A stretch of DNA of 64,000 nt from Siphonodentalium dalli (GCA_032622095.1 CP136065.1:22250134-22314133); one strand, 5' to 3'. Positions 11,923-23,085 are shown, numbered from the stretch's first letter. Notes: generated by a model not told the origin, from the sequence alone. Numbers and translations: made by a program.

Positions 11923-12621
11923 CTAGCCGATGAGCCCGACGTTGTCCGGGCTATTCAAAAACAAAATTTCCAAGTCGATAGCTCCACCCGTTTCCGATAT
12001 CTGGTCTGCGCATGCGCGAAGCTGGCGTCGCACGGGCTCGGCGACCAGATAAAAAATTCGTATCCGGAGCAAGATACATTCACATAGCAAATTTCAAGTC
12101 GATAGCTCAACCCGTTTCCGATATCTGGTCTGCGCATGCGCGAAGCTGGCGTCGCACGGGCTCGGCGACCAGATAAAAAATTCGTATCCGGAGCAAGATA
12201 CATTCACATAGCAAATTTCAAGTCGATAGCTCAACCCGTTTCCGAGATCTCGTATGCGCATGCGCGAAGCTGGCGTCGCACGGGCTCGGCGACCCGATAA
12301 AATTCGTATCCGGGGCAAGATACATTCACATACCAAATTTCAAGTCGATAGCTCCACCCATTTCCGAGATCTCGTCTGCGCATGCGCGAAGCTGGCGTCG
12401 CACGGGCTCGGCGACCCGATAAAATTCGTACTCGGGGCAAGATACATTCACATACCAAATTTCAAGTCGATAGCTCCACCCGTTTCCGAGATCTCGTCTG
12501 CGCATGCGCTGCACGGGCGTCGCACGGGCTCGCCACTACGACAACGACCACCGCCTGGTCAAACCACACACACGTACCAAGTTTCGTCCCGATCGGTCGA
12601 GAATCGGAGATTTGTATTAAG

Positions 12622-12655
<34 letters not shown>

Positions 12656-12677
12656 GGTCTTCAAAATATATATGAGA
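11923..12677 (-). mobile_element. Helitron-like element with 122-bp satellite
   Basis: On the - strand it begins TCTCATATATATTTTGAAGAC at 12677 and has a (GTCT)n microsatellite leader. It carries about five copies of a unit of roughly 122 bp containing GCGCATGCGC and CGGGCTCGGCGACC. It ends with a hairpin (AGCCCGGACAACGTCGGGCT), then ATCGG-CTAG at 11923. The apparent open frames in this interval, such as 12254-12754, are translations of the satellite and not genes. Confidence 0.7.
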
Positions 12678-12795
12678 TGTCATTTGAAAGAGGGAGATCC
12701 AAGACATTGTATTGTCAACTTCTTATCCGGTCAAATAAACATTGTTTTTGTTGAGGTACACATGTGTTATCTGAGTGGTTCTGTGCTAAATTATA

Positions 12796-13150
12796 CCCCC
12801 ACTCTCAAAGAGAATGGGAGGTATACTGGATTGACCTTGTTTGTCCGACAGTCCAGATATTTATCCCTCTGTTTTTTGTGGCCTGATATCTCAAACATCG
12901 GTTGTCTGATCTTTTTGAAACTTGGAATGGATGTTCATTACTATGAGGGCATTCAATGGAGTGTTCAATCGTTTTTTTCCAGATTTTCCAATTTAGAGTT
13001 CTCCATCTTTGTTTATCTGGAAAGTTTTTTTCCGTCCGATGCCATCGTTTCACAAATCTCAATGAAATTTGGTATGGCTGTTCACTGAGGGCATTTTCAT
13101 TGGAGTATTCAATTGTTTTTTCCTTATTTTCCATTCTAGAGTTAATCGTC
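12796..13150 (+). repeat. Hairpin-headed repeat family R2, copy 1
   Basis: It starts with a hairpin (ATACCCCCACTCTC / GAGAATGGGAGGTAT). About two units follow, each containing TGAAATTTGG-like sequence, ATGTTCA, TTCAATGGAGTGTTCAATCG and TTCTAGAGTT. Relatives are at 30576-30880 and 45573-45960. Confidence 0.55.
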
Positions 13151-13187
13151 TTTGTTGTTTTGTATCTGGACTGTAAAGTCAGTCTAT

Positions 13188-14893
13188 TATTAGCTCAACT
13201 TACTTTGTAAGTTTGAGCTATTGCCATGGTTTAGCGTCCATCGTCCGTGTGTGCGTGTGTCCGTCAACAATTTCCTTTGGCGCGGGCTACAGGTCGTACC
13301 TTTGGTCTAATCTTTATGAAATTTGTCATGAATGTTGACATTGACATTTAGATGGGAACGAGTCATTTTGGGGTCATTCGGTCAAAAAACATGGCCGCTG
13401 GCAGCCATCTTGGATTTCAAAATTCAATCCGTTGGCGCGGCTGCAGGTCGCACAGTTCGTCTGATCATTATGAAATTTGTCATGGATCTTAATATTGACA
13501 TGTAGATGGGAACGAGTTATTTTGGGGTTGTTCGGCCAAAAAACATGGCCGCCAGCAGCCATCTTGGATTTTACTCTTTGCATGACTAAATCCTTTGGCG
13601 CGGGCCACAGGTCGTAGCTTTGGTCGGAACTTTATGAAATTTGTCATGGATGTTAACAATGAGATGTAGATGGGAACGAATCATTTTTGGATCGTTCGGC
13701 CAAAAAACATGGCCGCCAACAGCCATCTTGGATTTTACTGTTTGCATCACTAAATCCTTTGGCGCGGGCTAGAGGTCGTACCTTTGGTCTGATCTTCATG
13801 AAATTTGTCATGAATGTTGACATTGACATGTAGATGTGAACGAGTCATTTTGGGGTCATTCGGTCAAAAAACATGGCCGCTGGCGGCCATCTTGGATTTC
13901 AAATTTCAATCCATTGGCGCGGGCTACAGGTCGTAATGTTTTTCTGATCATCATGAACTTTGTCATGGATGTTAATATTGACATGTAGATGAGAACGAGT
14001 GATTTTGGGGTCTTTCGGCCAAATATCATGGCCGCCAGCAGCCATCTTGGATTTTACTCTTTGCATGACTAAATCCTTTGGCACGGGCTACAGGTCGTAG
14101 CTTTGGTCAGATCTTCATGATATTAGTCATAGATGTTAACAATGACATGGGGTCATTCGGCCCAAAAACATGACTGATGGTGGCCATCTTGGATTTCAAA
14201 ATTAAATCCATTGGTGCGGATTACAGGTCGTACTATTCGTCTGATCATCATGAAATTTGTCCTGGATGTTAATATTGACATGTAGATGGGAACGAGTCCT
14301 TTTGGGGTTGTTCAGACAAAAAACATGGCTGCCAGCAGGCATCTTGGATTTTACTCTATGCATGACTAAATCCTTTGGCGCGGGCTACAGGTCGTAGCGT
14401 TGATCGGATCTTCATGAAATTTGTCATGGATGTTAACAATGACATGTAGATGGGATTTGTAAAGGCTGTTGACATTGACATGTAGATGGGGAACGAGTCA
14501 TTTTGGGGTCGTTTGGCTAAGAAACATGGCCGCCAGCAGCCATATTGGATTTCACTCTTTGCATGACTAAATCCTTTGGCACAGGCTACAGGTCGTACCT
14601 TTGGTCAGATCATTATGAGATTTGTAAAGGCTGTAGATGGGAACAAGTCATTTTGGGGTAATTCCGAAAAAAAACATGGCTGCCGGTGGCCATTTTATAA
14701 TTTACTCTTTGCATCACTAAATCCTTTGGCACACCATAATCACCACATCCCTGATTTGATCATTATGAAACCTGTCATGAATGTTGATATTGACATGTAC
14801 ATCTTGTCTTACTTAGACATTTCAGTTATAGCACCTTTCCTATTCCTCCATTTACTGTCAACTATTAAACTATTCCCCTACCTAAGTTGAGCT
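13188..14893 (+). repeat. Hairpin-headed tandem repeat family R3, copy 1
   Basis: It begins with a hairpin (TAGCTCAACTTAC / GTAAGTTTGAGCTA) and ends with CTAAGTTGAGCTA, which is complementary to the head, so the two ends can pair. About ten degenerate units of about 155 bp fill it. Each holds TTTGGCGCGGGCTACAGGTC, ATGAAATTTGTCATG, GGGAACGAGTCATTTTGGGG and AAACATGGCCGC. The element sits in the intron between the MAM and Frizzled exons. Open frames inside it are repeat translations. Confidence 0.7.
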
Positions 14894-15392
14894 ACAGTGT
14901 CATTGACACTTTCATTCTTGATGCAGGGGGAATAATCTCCTAGTTTTTATTTTGATGCATTCTGGGTAAATAACGGGGGAAGTCTTGTGGGTAAATCTGA
15001 GAATATATATAACATGATGGAAACTCCTAGGTCACAGCTCTTCTGTATCTTGTTGGAAATTTATCTATAGTTGGTATTATTTCTTGCCAACAATAGTCAA
15101 TAGCACTGACTGTATAGAAATATTTTGGGACTCAAACATTAAGTTGGCCTTTATTTCTTGAATAAAGCAATCATTATTTAATAGTATCATTCATGGCTAG
15201 CATAGCTGCTCTTAGTGGAAAAATTATTCTAGAAATTAATGGATTTATAGGAATGGTTAAATAAATCATAAAATTTTCAAGAATTCTAGAAAAAATTCTG
15301 GAAAAAATAAAATTAAAAAACCTCCCTCCCCCAGACAAAGCCACCCTTTTTCGTGGGACATGTGACCAAGCAGACTTTAAATTTTCTTTCAG

Positions 15393-15647
15393 TGCAATGT
15401 AAGAACAACTGTTCATGCATACAAAATCCAGTCAGAGAATGTTCACAAGTCGGCTTCTTAGATACCCTAATGCCAAATATGTATGGCGGAAGTTTGGAGA
15501 ATTCTTTAACGTTATTCGAGAAAATTCGGCCATCCCTGAATGCTGAATATGGGACAGACTGCTACCACAATTTGATGGTTGTTGTTTGCTATGGACTGTT
15601 TCCACGATGCTATGATTCCAAACCAATGTGTCGCGACACCTGTGCAG
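15393..15647 (+). CDS. Frizzled-type cysteine-rich domain, first exon
   Basis: The exon lies between acceptor TTTTCTTTCAG and donor GTATGT, has phase 1 at both ends and is 255 bases long. It encodes the first four-fifths of an Fz domain: C.NNCSC near the start, LMPNMYGGS (the usual LPN..GH block), DCYHNLMVVVCYGLFPRC (the usual C..l..FLC..y.P.C block), and MCRDTCAG (the PCR.lCe block). The remaining cysteines are on the next exon, so the domain is complete across the splice. Fz domains bind lipidated Wnts in Frizzled receptors. They also occur in mosaic proteins such as corin and collagen XVIII, so Wnt binding should not be assumed. No seven-helix segment is seen, which argues against a Frizzled receptor. 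No frameshift or stop. Confidence 0.88.
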
Positions 15648-15853
15648 GTATGTGTTTCCTTAAACGGCAGCTTCGATGTGGTTATGGGATTTTGACTGCA
15701 GGAAAAATTCAGCAAACTGTGTGAACTCCGGAGTTCATACAGAGTTTGGTGATTTTTTTATCGTGATCAAAATCTGTGACCATGTTGAATTTTCACCGTT
15801 TTTTTACTTTTATTTACTTAAATAATTTATGAATTAGGATTTTGTTTTAGATT

Positions 15854-16435
15854 CAGTAATGCCCTAAATAACTGACTCCTTAACCACAGCAGAATTATGG
15901 ATAATTTTTCTGGATTTAGTCTGAAATATGGCTTGTTGCCATTCACAGGAAAGCTCTCAGTGAAAGCTTTCCGATGAATGGCAACAAGCCATATTTCGAC
16001 TAAATCATGAAAAATTAACCATAAATCTGCTGTGGTTAACCCTTTGAGTGCCAGGTCCGATTTTTGTATCAACCCATATACCCTGTGCTAATGCATTCTC
16101 TTATATAATAATTTTTTCTTATATTCTTTAACAGACTTATTTTGTAGGTTTAGTGCCAGGGAATCTTACGTTTTTCATGGGCATTAAAATTATTACTATG
16201 AATACTTGGTGATAGTTTTGAGTTATAACATGCCCCTAAGGTTTTTTCCAGTTTGTTTTTAAATTCGCTATAGCATGCTTAAGCATACCCACAAAAAAAA
16301 AATCTAAAATAAAAAAAATATGTTATTTTCTATTTTTTTAGGACCGAATTTACAGACCGTAAATTAGGGCCGATGAGATCGGACCATGTAATGGCACTCG
16401 AAGGGTTAAGGAGTTAATTATTTAGGACATTACCG
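15854..16435. mobile_element. Mariner-type MITE, copy 3, interrupted
   Basis: The arms of the palindromic MITE run from CAGTAATGCCCTAAATAAC to TTATTTAGGACATTACCG. The second arm is split after GGTTAA by another element (16040-16405) and resumes exactly at GGAG. The flanking dinucleotides are TT on both sides instead of the usual TA. Confidence 0.75.
16040..16405. mobile_element. piggyBac-like MITE with TTAA target, nested
   Basis: Ends CCCTTTGAGTGCCAGGTCCG and CGGACCATG...GGCACTCGAAGGG are inverted repeats. They are flanked by TTAA at 16036-16039 and 16406-16409. The CCCT end and TTAA duplication are the hallmarks of piggyBac-type insertion. Removing it with one TTAA restores the uninterrupted MITE sequence around it. 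Confidence 0.8.
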
Positions 16436-16654
16436 TTATTTGTTGCATGCCCATTGCTTTATACAGCAAAATACAGAGATTTTCTTTACAACAACGTCAA
16501 CTATAACAGAAAGTTTCTTCACTATTATGAGATGTACTCTATATGACCAATTTGCTCAATTAAATAAGATAGTACCATCGTATTAGAATATCAAAATCTA
16601 CAATATCTCAGGTGTGCAATAAATGTAGACAACGCAATTGAGTGAACAGGTTAA

Positions 16655-16872
16655 CCCTTTCATGACGGGAGCTGTTTTGGTGCAGCATTAAAGACTCTAT
16701 GCATTCTTTTACATATGCGGGTCTCCATTATCTTAGGAGAAAAGTTAAATATTGTTAGTCCAATGCATTCTCTTATATATACGAAGTGTCATATGGGCGA
16801 CTTGCATATATAAGAGAATGCATTTGGCACAGTGTTTTCGCAAAAATTCAGGAAGCTTGAGTCATGAAAGTG
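16655..16872. mobile_element. piggyBac-like MITE, second family
   Basis: Ends CCCTTTCATGACGGGAGCTG and CAGGAAGCTTGAGTCATGAAAGTG, with TTAA on both sides (16651-16654 and 16873-16876). The interior is palindromic around ATATATACGA and repeats TGCATTCTCTTATATAT. Relatives are at 46188-46442 and 47088-47332. Confidence 0.75.
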
Positions 16873-16924
16873 TTAACTAGCTATATTGCACTCATTTGTC
16901 ATTTCGCCTAGTTAGCTTCTATTT

Positions 16925-17060
16925 TGTATGGAGGGTCCCCCTGTGGCTGGGAATCAGATTTGTCCAAATGGGGTCACCAAGTCAAATATGGTTGGAACCA
17001 GGAACATAACTCTTTACCTCCATAGTAATTCTTAAAACACTTCTTCTCAAGAACCATCAG
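16925..17060 (+). repeat. Fragment of the 7252-type repeat
   Basis: Contains TTTGTCCAAATGGGGTCACC, GAACATAACTCTTTACC and ATAGTAATTCTTAAAAC, the same unit seen at 7252-9060 and 63118-63330, without the hairpin head. Confidence 0.5.
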
Positions 17061-17420
17061 TGGTTACTGTTACTGTTAACAGAGACCAGAAATTTTAATT
17101 AATTTAGTTAATTATACTCATTATCGCTCATAACTATGGAATAAAACAATACAACCTATCAATCTGGGACATTTGACATTCGGTACATAGCCGTAGGATC
17201 AGCCTAATGCTCTATATCGCTATATTGTATCACCCAAATGGTCTGTTCTAAAAATAAACAATTAAAAGGTCCCAATAAAATAATCGAAATAAAATCAATT
17301 TAATTGATAGAAGCCTTTCCAGACAGGGGTCTTCAGTTCATATTTATTATTGTATAACCATTTAAAATTTGTTATTTAAAGAGATAATATATTTTTAACA
17401 TTGTACGATATCTTTTGCAG

Positions 17421-17495
17421 ATGTTTCCAAGCGATGTGGTTTGAGCCCTTCCTTCTGTATTCCCCTTCCAGAAGATAACTGCAATAGAGATCTGA
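17421..17495 (+). CDS. Frizzled-type cysteine-rich domain, second exon
   Basis: A 75-base exon with phase 1 at both ends, between acceptor TCTTTTGCAG and donor GTAAGT. Joined to the G left by the previous exon it reads DVSKRCGLSPSFCIPLPEDN, ending with C and a few residues. It supplies the last cysteines of the Fz domain (C....W/F...C..LP...C), so the domain is complete. The Mutator-like element at 17524 inserted only 19 bases after this donor without damaging it. The open frame across this region (17441-17632) runs into the transposon and is not the real reading. Confidence 0.82.
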
Positions 17496-17523
17496 GTAAG
17501 TTAACATTTTTCATTATTGCGCA

Positions 17524-18698
17524 TAGTCCAAGTCTTCTCGTACTAAAACCGGCTAAGATATTGGGATGGAGGTGCCGGTCTTTAGTCCGAGTTCCAGGCC
17601 CATGCATTCTTATGACACGACTTAAGCGTTAGTGACCCGCTCAAATAAAACCACAATTATATGAAATAAAATATCACAATTGCGACAATAAACGGATATT
17701 TTCCGCCGAAGACATGCTATTTTATCTGAAACCCACATCAGTTGTGAATTTAAAACGGTAATTTAATGCGAAAAGAGACATTTACCTCAATGTTTACAAT
17801 TTTTTTTAAAGTATGCGAACTCGGTTGACCTCGCGAACTGTGTTCGGCATTTTCCGTTGAAAATATTCCGTAGATTTTGGACAACAACGCAAATTACGAT
17901 GAATTCTCCATTGTAATCGTAATTATGTGTGTCAATAAATAAAATAATAAATAGATTAATTAAACATTGGAGATATAAATGTAATACACTAAATAAATGA
18001 ACCTTAAGTTTGAAAAGTCCCACTAAAACGGAAGAACTATATTTCGAAACTGTGTGATTCGGTTCTCCGATTATTTTATCAACACAGATGTCAAAATGCA
18101 CATCACACGCATGGCAACTTGGCAAGTCAGACACAAGAGTTCTAATTTGCTCCAATTTTGACAAGTTGCTTGCGAAAATTGTCAACAAAACTACCGTTCT
18201 GATCCTCCATTATGTCATTAAGTTTTTAGTGCGGGAATTGTTCTGAAAGCACATAGAAAACTGGACTTTCGGGCGATCGGTTTTCGCCATTTTTGTTCGG
18301 AAAACCCGCGCTATATATAGAAACGGAAAGTAGAATTCCCAGAACAAACAGCGGATTATGCCGAACTTATTCGGACCACTTCGGCTTTCGGTTAAAACGT
18401 AAACAAAAAGATAAACAAATCGATGTTTGTGTCAATCAACCGGAATATTCTATGTGTAATTTAACATTAAAGTTAGATTATTATACACCATTATGACCAT
18501 AAGATGTAAGCCTTTCCGATGTATATAGCATCATGTATTGATTTGCTAGGTAAATCGAGTAAAATACACCACAAATTCCCGCCACAGATCGTGGGCGTAA
18601 GTCGTGTCATAGGATTGGTATACAAGCGGTGTTGGACTAAAGACCGGCACCTCCATCCCAATATCTTAGCCGGTTTTAGTACGAGAAGACTTGGACTA
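17524..18698. mobile_element. Mutator-like non-autonomous element, copy A
   Basis: Both ends start TAGTCCAAGTCTTCTCGTAC and are flanked by a perfect 9-bp duplication TATTGCGCA (17515-17523 and 18699-18707). The arms are identical for about 70 bp, differ for 20 bp, then match again at TATGACACGACTTA. A 9-bp duplication with long arms fits Mutator-like elements. The interior has no transposase. A second copy lies at 47945-48875 and an interior-only fragment at about 21345-21700. Confidence 0.82.
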
Positions 18699-18735
18699 TA
18701 TTGCGCAGTGATAGATCATCATAAAATCCCTGTTA

Positions 18736-18933
18736 CGTTAATGCCCTAAATAATCGACTCTTTAACCACAACAGAATTATGGGTAACTTTTCAGGATTTA
18801 GTCAGAAATATGGCTTGTTGCCATTCATCGGAAAGCTCTCGGGGAGAGCTTTGCGATGAATGGCAACAAGCCATATTTCCGACTAAATTCTGAAAAGTTA
18901 CCCATAATTCTGATGGTGTTAAGGGGTCGATTA
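18736..18933. mobile_element. Mariner-type MITE, copy 4
   Basis: Both arms are present around GGAAAGCTCTCGGGGAGAGCTT. The right terminus is lost after GGGGTCGATTA, so this copy is slightly truncated. It lies about 30 bp from the Mutator-like element. Confidence 0.7.
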
Positions 18934-19659
18934 GCAAAATTAGCCAATGACTATTATTTGGGGAAAATGGCCAAAAGAAATATCATTTGGCCAAACTTTT
19001 AGGACAAAATGTTTCTAGGCTAAAGTCAGCAACCTCCTCTCAAATTATCAGATCTCTATAAAACCCTTAATTCGTTGTTAACAGGTAATAAGCAATTGCT
19101 CGCCTTTGTATGAATAACAATTTATAAAAAAATTTACACATGCTTGATTATCAAAATAATGATGATTTGCTGCTAGAACGGTGTTGTTTCCTGATGAAGT
19201 GACAACACTTTACTGCTTTGTAGTTTAAAAATAACACAATTTAGGCGAATTTTGTTGATATACGTTTCGGACTAGATAATCTCTTAAGTCTCTACACTGG
19301 CTACACATGTAGAGATCAAACTCCATAGGGTCAAAACCTAGAAATTTTGATGTAAAGATGGGTGCGTTCAACAATTTTCGACAGACACTCACATGTGGCT
19401 GAAACTGACTAATATAAGAAAATTACTTAACTTTTGGGAGTTTACTTAGCCCAGAGGCTTCATGACCATCATTCTATAAATAAGGCCCATTTGATCAAAG
19501 TGATATCCTTCAAATTCCTGTATTTGAAAATATTTTATTTTCATTGCAGTGTGACTTCCAGGAATATACACAATGGCCTATTTCTTATTTGTATCTTTAT
19601 CTCTCAATCAATATTATTCTTAGTATGCAAAAATAATTTTAATTTATTGTGAGTGGGGG

Positions 19660-19705
19660 TCATCTTTGGCTCAGTTGGTAAGATGCTTGCCTCATTATGG
19701 CTACA
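19660..19705 (+). repeat. Possible tRNA-derived SINE head
   Basis: TTTGGCTCAGTTGGTAAGAT fits a tRNA-like A box (TGGCTCAGTTGG). No B box follows at the expected distance and the cloverleaf does not close. If real, this is a truncated SINE promoter and not a tRNA gene. Confidence 0.25.
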
Positions 19706-19793
19706 TAATATCTTCATGATATGACCTGAAATATTATCGTTACGATACCCATATTATTATTGTAATATCAGTGGTGACATTCAGAGAATATTA

Positions 19794-19932
19794 CAGTAAT
19801 GCCCTAAGTAATCGACCCCTTAACCATAGAATTTTGGATAACTTTTCAGGATTTAGTCGCAAATATGGCAACAAGCCATATGTACCCATAATTCTGCTGT
19901 GGTTAAGGGCTCAATTACTTAGGGCATTATTG
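19794..19932. mobile_element. Mariner-type MITE, copy 5 (centre deleted)
   Basis: Ends CAGTAATGCCCTAAGTAATC and TTACTTAGGGCATTATTG are flanked by TA. The central part between the two ATATGGC segments is shortened. Confidence 0.72.
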
Positions 19933-19935
19933 TAC

Positions 19936-20060
19936 TTGGTTGGTTTGATATTAGGCACAAAATCAGCCTGAGGTCACCTCATATCAGCCTGAAACCGAAG
20001 GTCGAATGCTGATGTGACATTACCCAGGGCTGAGATCGGACCTAATATCAAACCAACCAA
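19936..20060. mobile_element. Short inverted-repeat MITE
   Basis: TTGGTTGGTTTGATATTAGG at the left faces CCTAATATCAAACCAACCAA at the right, a perfect 20-bp inverted repeat around about 85 bp of AT-poor sequence. It directly follows MITE copy 5. No clear target duplication. Confidence 0.6.
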
Positions 20061-20064
20061 CTAA

Positions 20065-22980
20065 TACCGAGTTTATTAATTAGATTGGCCCTTAGTAACT
20101 GACAACTCTTTTAGATCATAAGATGTGTGACATCAAAAACATCGATACCTGCGCATTAAATTAGCAGTGAAGTAGATTTGCGGCATGTTGTAAATCAATA
20201 TTACTCGAATTTGTGATGTCGTAAATGATATTACTAGGTGTGATTTCGTAAAATGATATTACTCAGTTTAGGGGCAAACTGAAGCAATATTCACTTAGTC
20301 TACTCCAGCCGTTAATTGTGTTATAATTATTGGCTTTCATGTTGCATTTCACTTCAGTGAATGAACTTGTTCTGCATTTAAATAAAGCCGTTAAATAATG
20401 GCATTTCACTGAATTTGATCATAATGAACTAATGACAAATTATACGTAAATGGCCATCGGGACAATGACTGAGAACATGCATAGATTACTTCGGGAGAAA
20501 ATTTATTGAGTTATTGTGGAAACTATACTATATGTGATGAAACAAATGTACAAATTTCTACATCATCAGTCCTTTGCGGGAGACGTAGCTCACTTGCAAT
20601 TTTCAGTTTCAGTTGTCCCTTTTGTCAAAATTCTTGCGGTGACTATATTTGTTGATTCAATATTTAAATAACTATTTCAGTCTATTTGAAGGTTATTCAG
20701 CTAAATTCCCATCTTGATGACATGTTGAGAACAACCCACCATATTTTATTCTTGGTGCAATTACATCTATCTTCTGAGTAGCTGAAGCAAATAGGTGCTC
20801 TCATAGTGTTTTCCTCATGGGAGGGACTGATTCATGTATGTACGAACAGCTTTGACAGCCAACATATTTTTGTCTAACAGTGATGTGAAACACTCCGGTA
20901 GGGTAATCAAATATAAGTGGAGAATAATCTTGTTCAAGTAGTAATTTTTACAAATATTACATCCAAGTTGACAGCACTCACTGTCAGTCTTATATATTAA
21001 TTAATTGCAGTGACTCTCGATGGAGAAATAATTTTCGTTAGTTTATCGCTGATAGATGCGTCCCGAATCGAGTAGTAAATATTTACAATTGAGCATAGTT
21101 CAGACGATGTTTTCTATGGAGTGGTATGGTCGATTTGATTCAGATTTTCGGCGATGTCAATAAAATGCTACATTCCTCCAGTTGGCACAGTGCCCGGATA
21201 CTAACTGATCAGTTTCACGCACCCGAACAAGTACATAATATGTCTTTAATTTTGTATTGAATGAACATCGCTATCAAACCATTCTCGTACAATTTTAATG
21301 CAGATTTTAAACATTGTTCACCTGCTCACCTAAAACCGCCAACAACTGTAATAGAATATCACAATTGTGACAGTAAACAGTTTTTTCCTTAGAAGACATG
21401 ATATTTGTTCTGAATGCCACACGCGTTAATTGAAAGCGGAAATTAGTAATGTGAAAAATATACTTTTACCATGATGTTTACATAACTTGGAAAGATTATG
21501 AACTCATTTTACCTCATGAAGTGAACTCGGCTTATTCCGTCTTTCCGATATTTAAAGTTTGTTTGGATTAGAAAGCATGGTCGCTTGGAAAACAAAATAG
21601 CATGCTAAATGGAAAAACAACAGTAGCATATTGGAATACAAACTGTACATTGTGTGCGTTTACGTGTTCGTTGTTTAGGTGAGTCAAAACTGTTGTTGGT
21701 GAAAATCCGAATGTTGCCGAATAGATTTCAAATGAAGTCGGGTCCTTTTTAAATCATAAACAAAGCATGATAGAAATGTGTTACCTCTAATTTCATTAAT
21801 AATCCTGCAATGTTAGCAAATTGGATGATTAATTTGTTTCGCAATGTGCATTAAATATATCATTGATCTTGATATTTCAGTTTTTAGGTCGATAACAGTA
21901 CAATGAAAAAAAAAACTATATCAATATTCGATCTGATAATGATACACTGTGAAGCCTTGGTTTGTTTCTACGTGGATTACAGTAATTTCCAACTGAAATT
22001 AACCCTCTGTACGGTCTTTCCTACACCCATAAATTGACATCATTGTAATCGTTATGGCTTGGTGGCTAAAACGAGAAAAGACTCCAATAAACCAAATTAA
22101 GTTCAGTGCCGTGTATATAACTTACTCCTGGGCCTATATTGCAAGTTTCTCTCAAAACACTTTTCTGGCATTCACCAACTTGAATATTGCAGTTACACTA
22201 ATATTTTTCAACGGAATATTTATTACCAATTTTTCCAAGTTTAGTATATTATTTTCATTGCATTATATTCTACATTAATAATATTACAACAGATCATGGT
22301 AATGAAAGACCTTAATATGGTGTTAAATTTCCAACATGCACATCTAGAAACTTTTCAGTTTCATGAGATGATGTATAATTTGTTTTCGTCATTTTTTATT
22401 CCAAATTCAAAAAAAACCATTTAAATTTTTTGTCTGTCTGTTTTTTTATGATAAACCAAAATAAGGTCAATTAAAGATTGATTGATGAGGGATGAAAATA
22501 TATGGTCTCGACACTGAAGTGGGTGATATTTGAAAATGACCCATTGGCATTGCAGCAACACCATATTCATATTCCTGATAGGATGATTCAGTCAAGGTTG
22601 AGTCTAAGAAAGTTAGCAACAGGTTAATCTGGTAAAGTTCTTTTCAAGTTGAAAAGGAAGTGAACGAGAAAGTGTGTCAAAAACTATAGGCTTATGAAAA
22701 ATTATTGTATGTCTTCACCATGTGAATGGCCAATTCAAACTTGATCCGTGTAATGTCTGTGACATTTTGATAACTAAATGACAGTGTTTGTTTGTGTTGA
22801 ATATAAACATATATTTTACTAGACTATTAAATCTTGGATTGGGGTGTGATGACATATTAATCAAGTCTGAGTTTAGTGTGCTTGTCATTTGCAGAATGAG
22901 GTTCCCAGAGGAATCTATGTGAGGAAGTTTCTAAAGAAATTTGATAATAAAGAAACTTTCCAGAGAAGATGATCCAGGCC
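20065..22980. other. Intron sequence without genes; one transposon fragment
   Basis: Nothing coding recognised. About 21345-21700 resembles the interior of the two Mutator-like copies (ATATCACAATTGTGACAGTAAAC, GAAGACATG, TGAACTCGGCT), so it is a third, end-less fragment of that family. The rest is AT-rich intron. Confidence 0.45.
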
Positions 22981-22984
22981 TGAG

Positions 22985-23085
22985 CAGAATGAGGTCCACA
23001 GAGGGTGAATTTAGTGATGCTAGCCCATTATGATGCGGGATGGCGTCCACTAAATTCACCCCCGTCTGGGACCTCAATCTAGGCC
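22985..23085. repeat. Small palindromic MITE
   Basis: GAGGTCCACAGAGGGTGAATTTAGTG is answered by CACTAAATTCACCCCCGTCTGGGACC. Partial copies occur near 8168, 8500 and 8940. Confidence 0.5.

Noticed and set aside
12254-12754. 166-residue open frame and overlapping frames on both strands
   Set aside because: They translate the 122-bp Helitron satellite and its microsatellite leader; the repeated peptide blocks follow the DNA period.
15174-15416. - strand open frame overlapping the Frizzled exon acceptor
   Set aside because: Low complexity with no motif; the + strand exon in the same place has clear domain support.
19660-19740. tRNA gene
   Set aside because: Only an A-box-like stretch is present; no B box or acceptor stem pairing.
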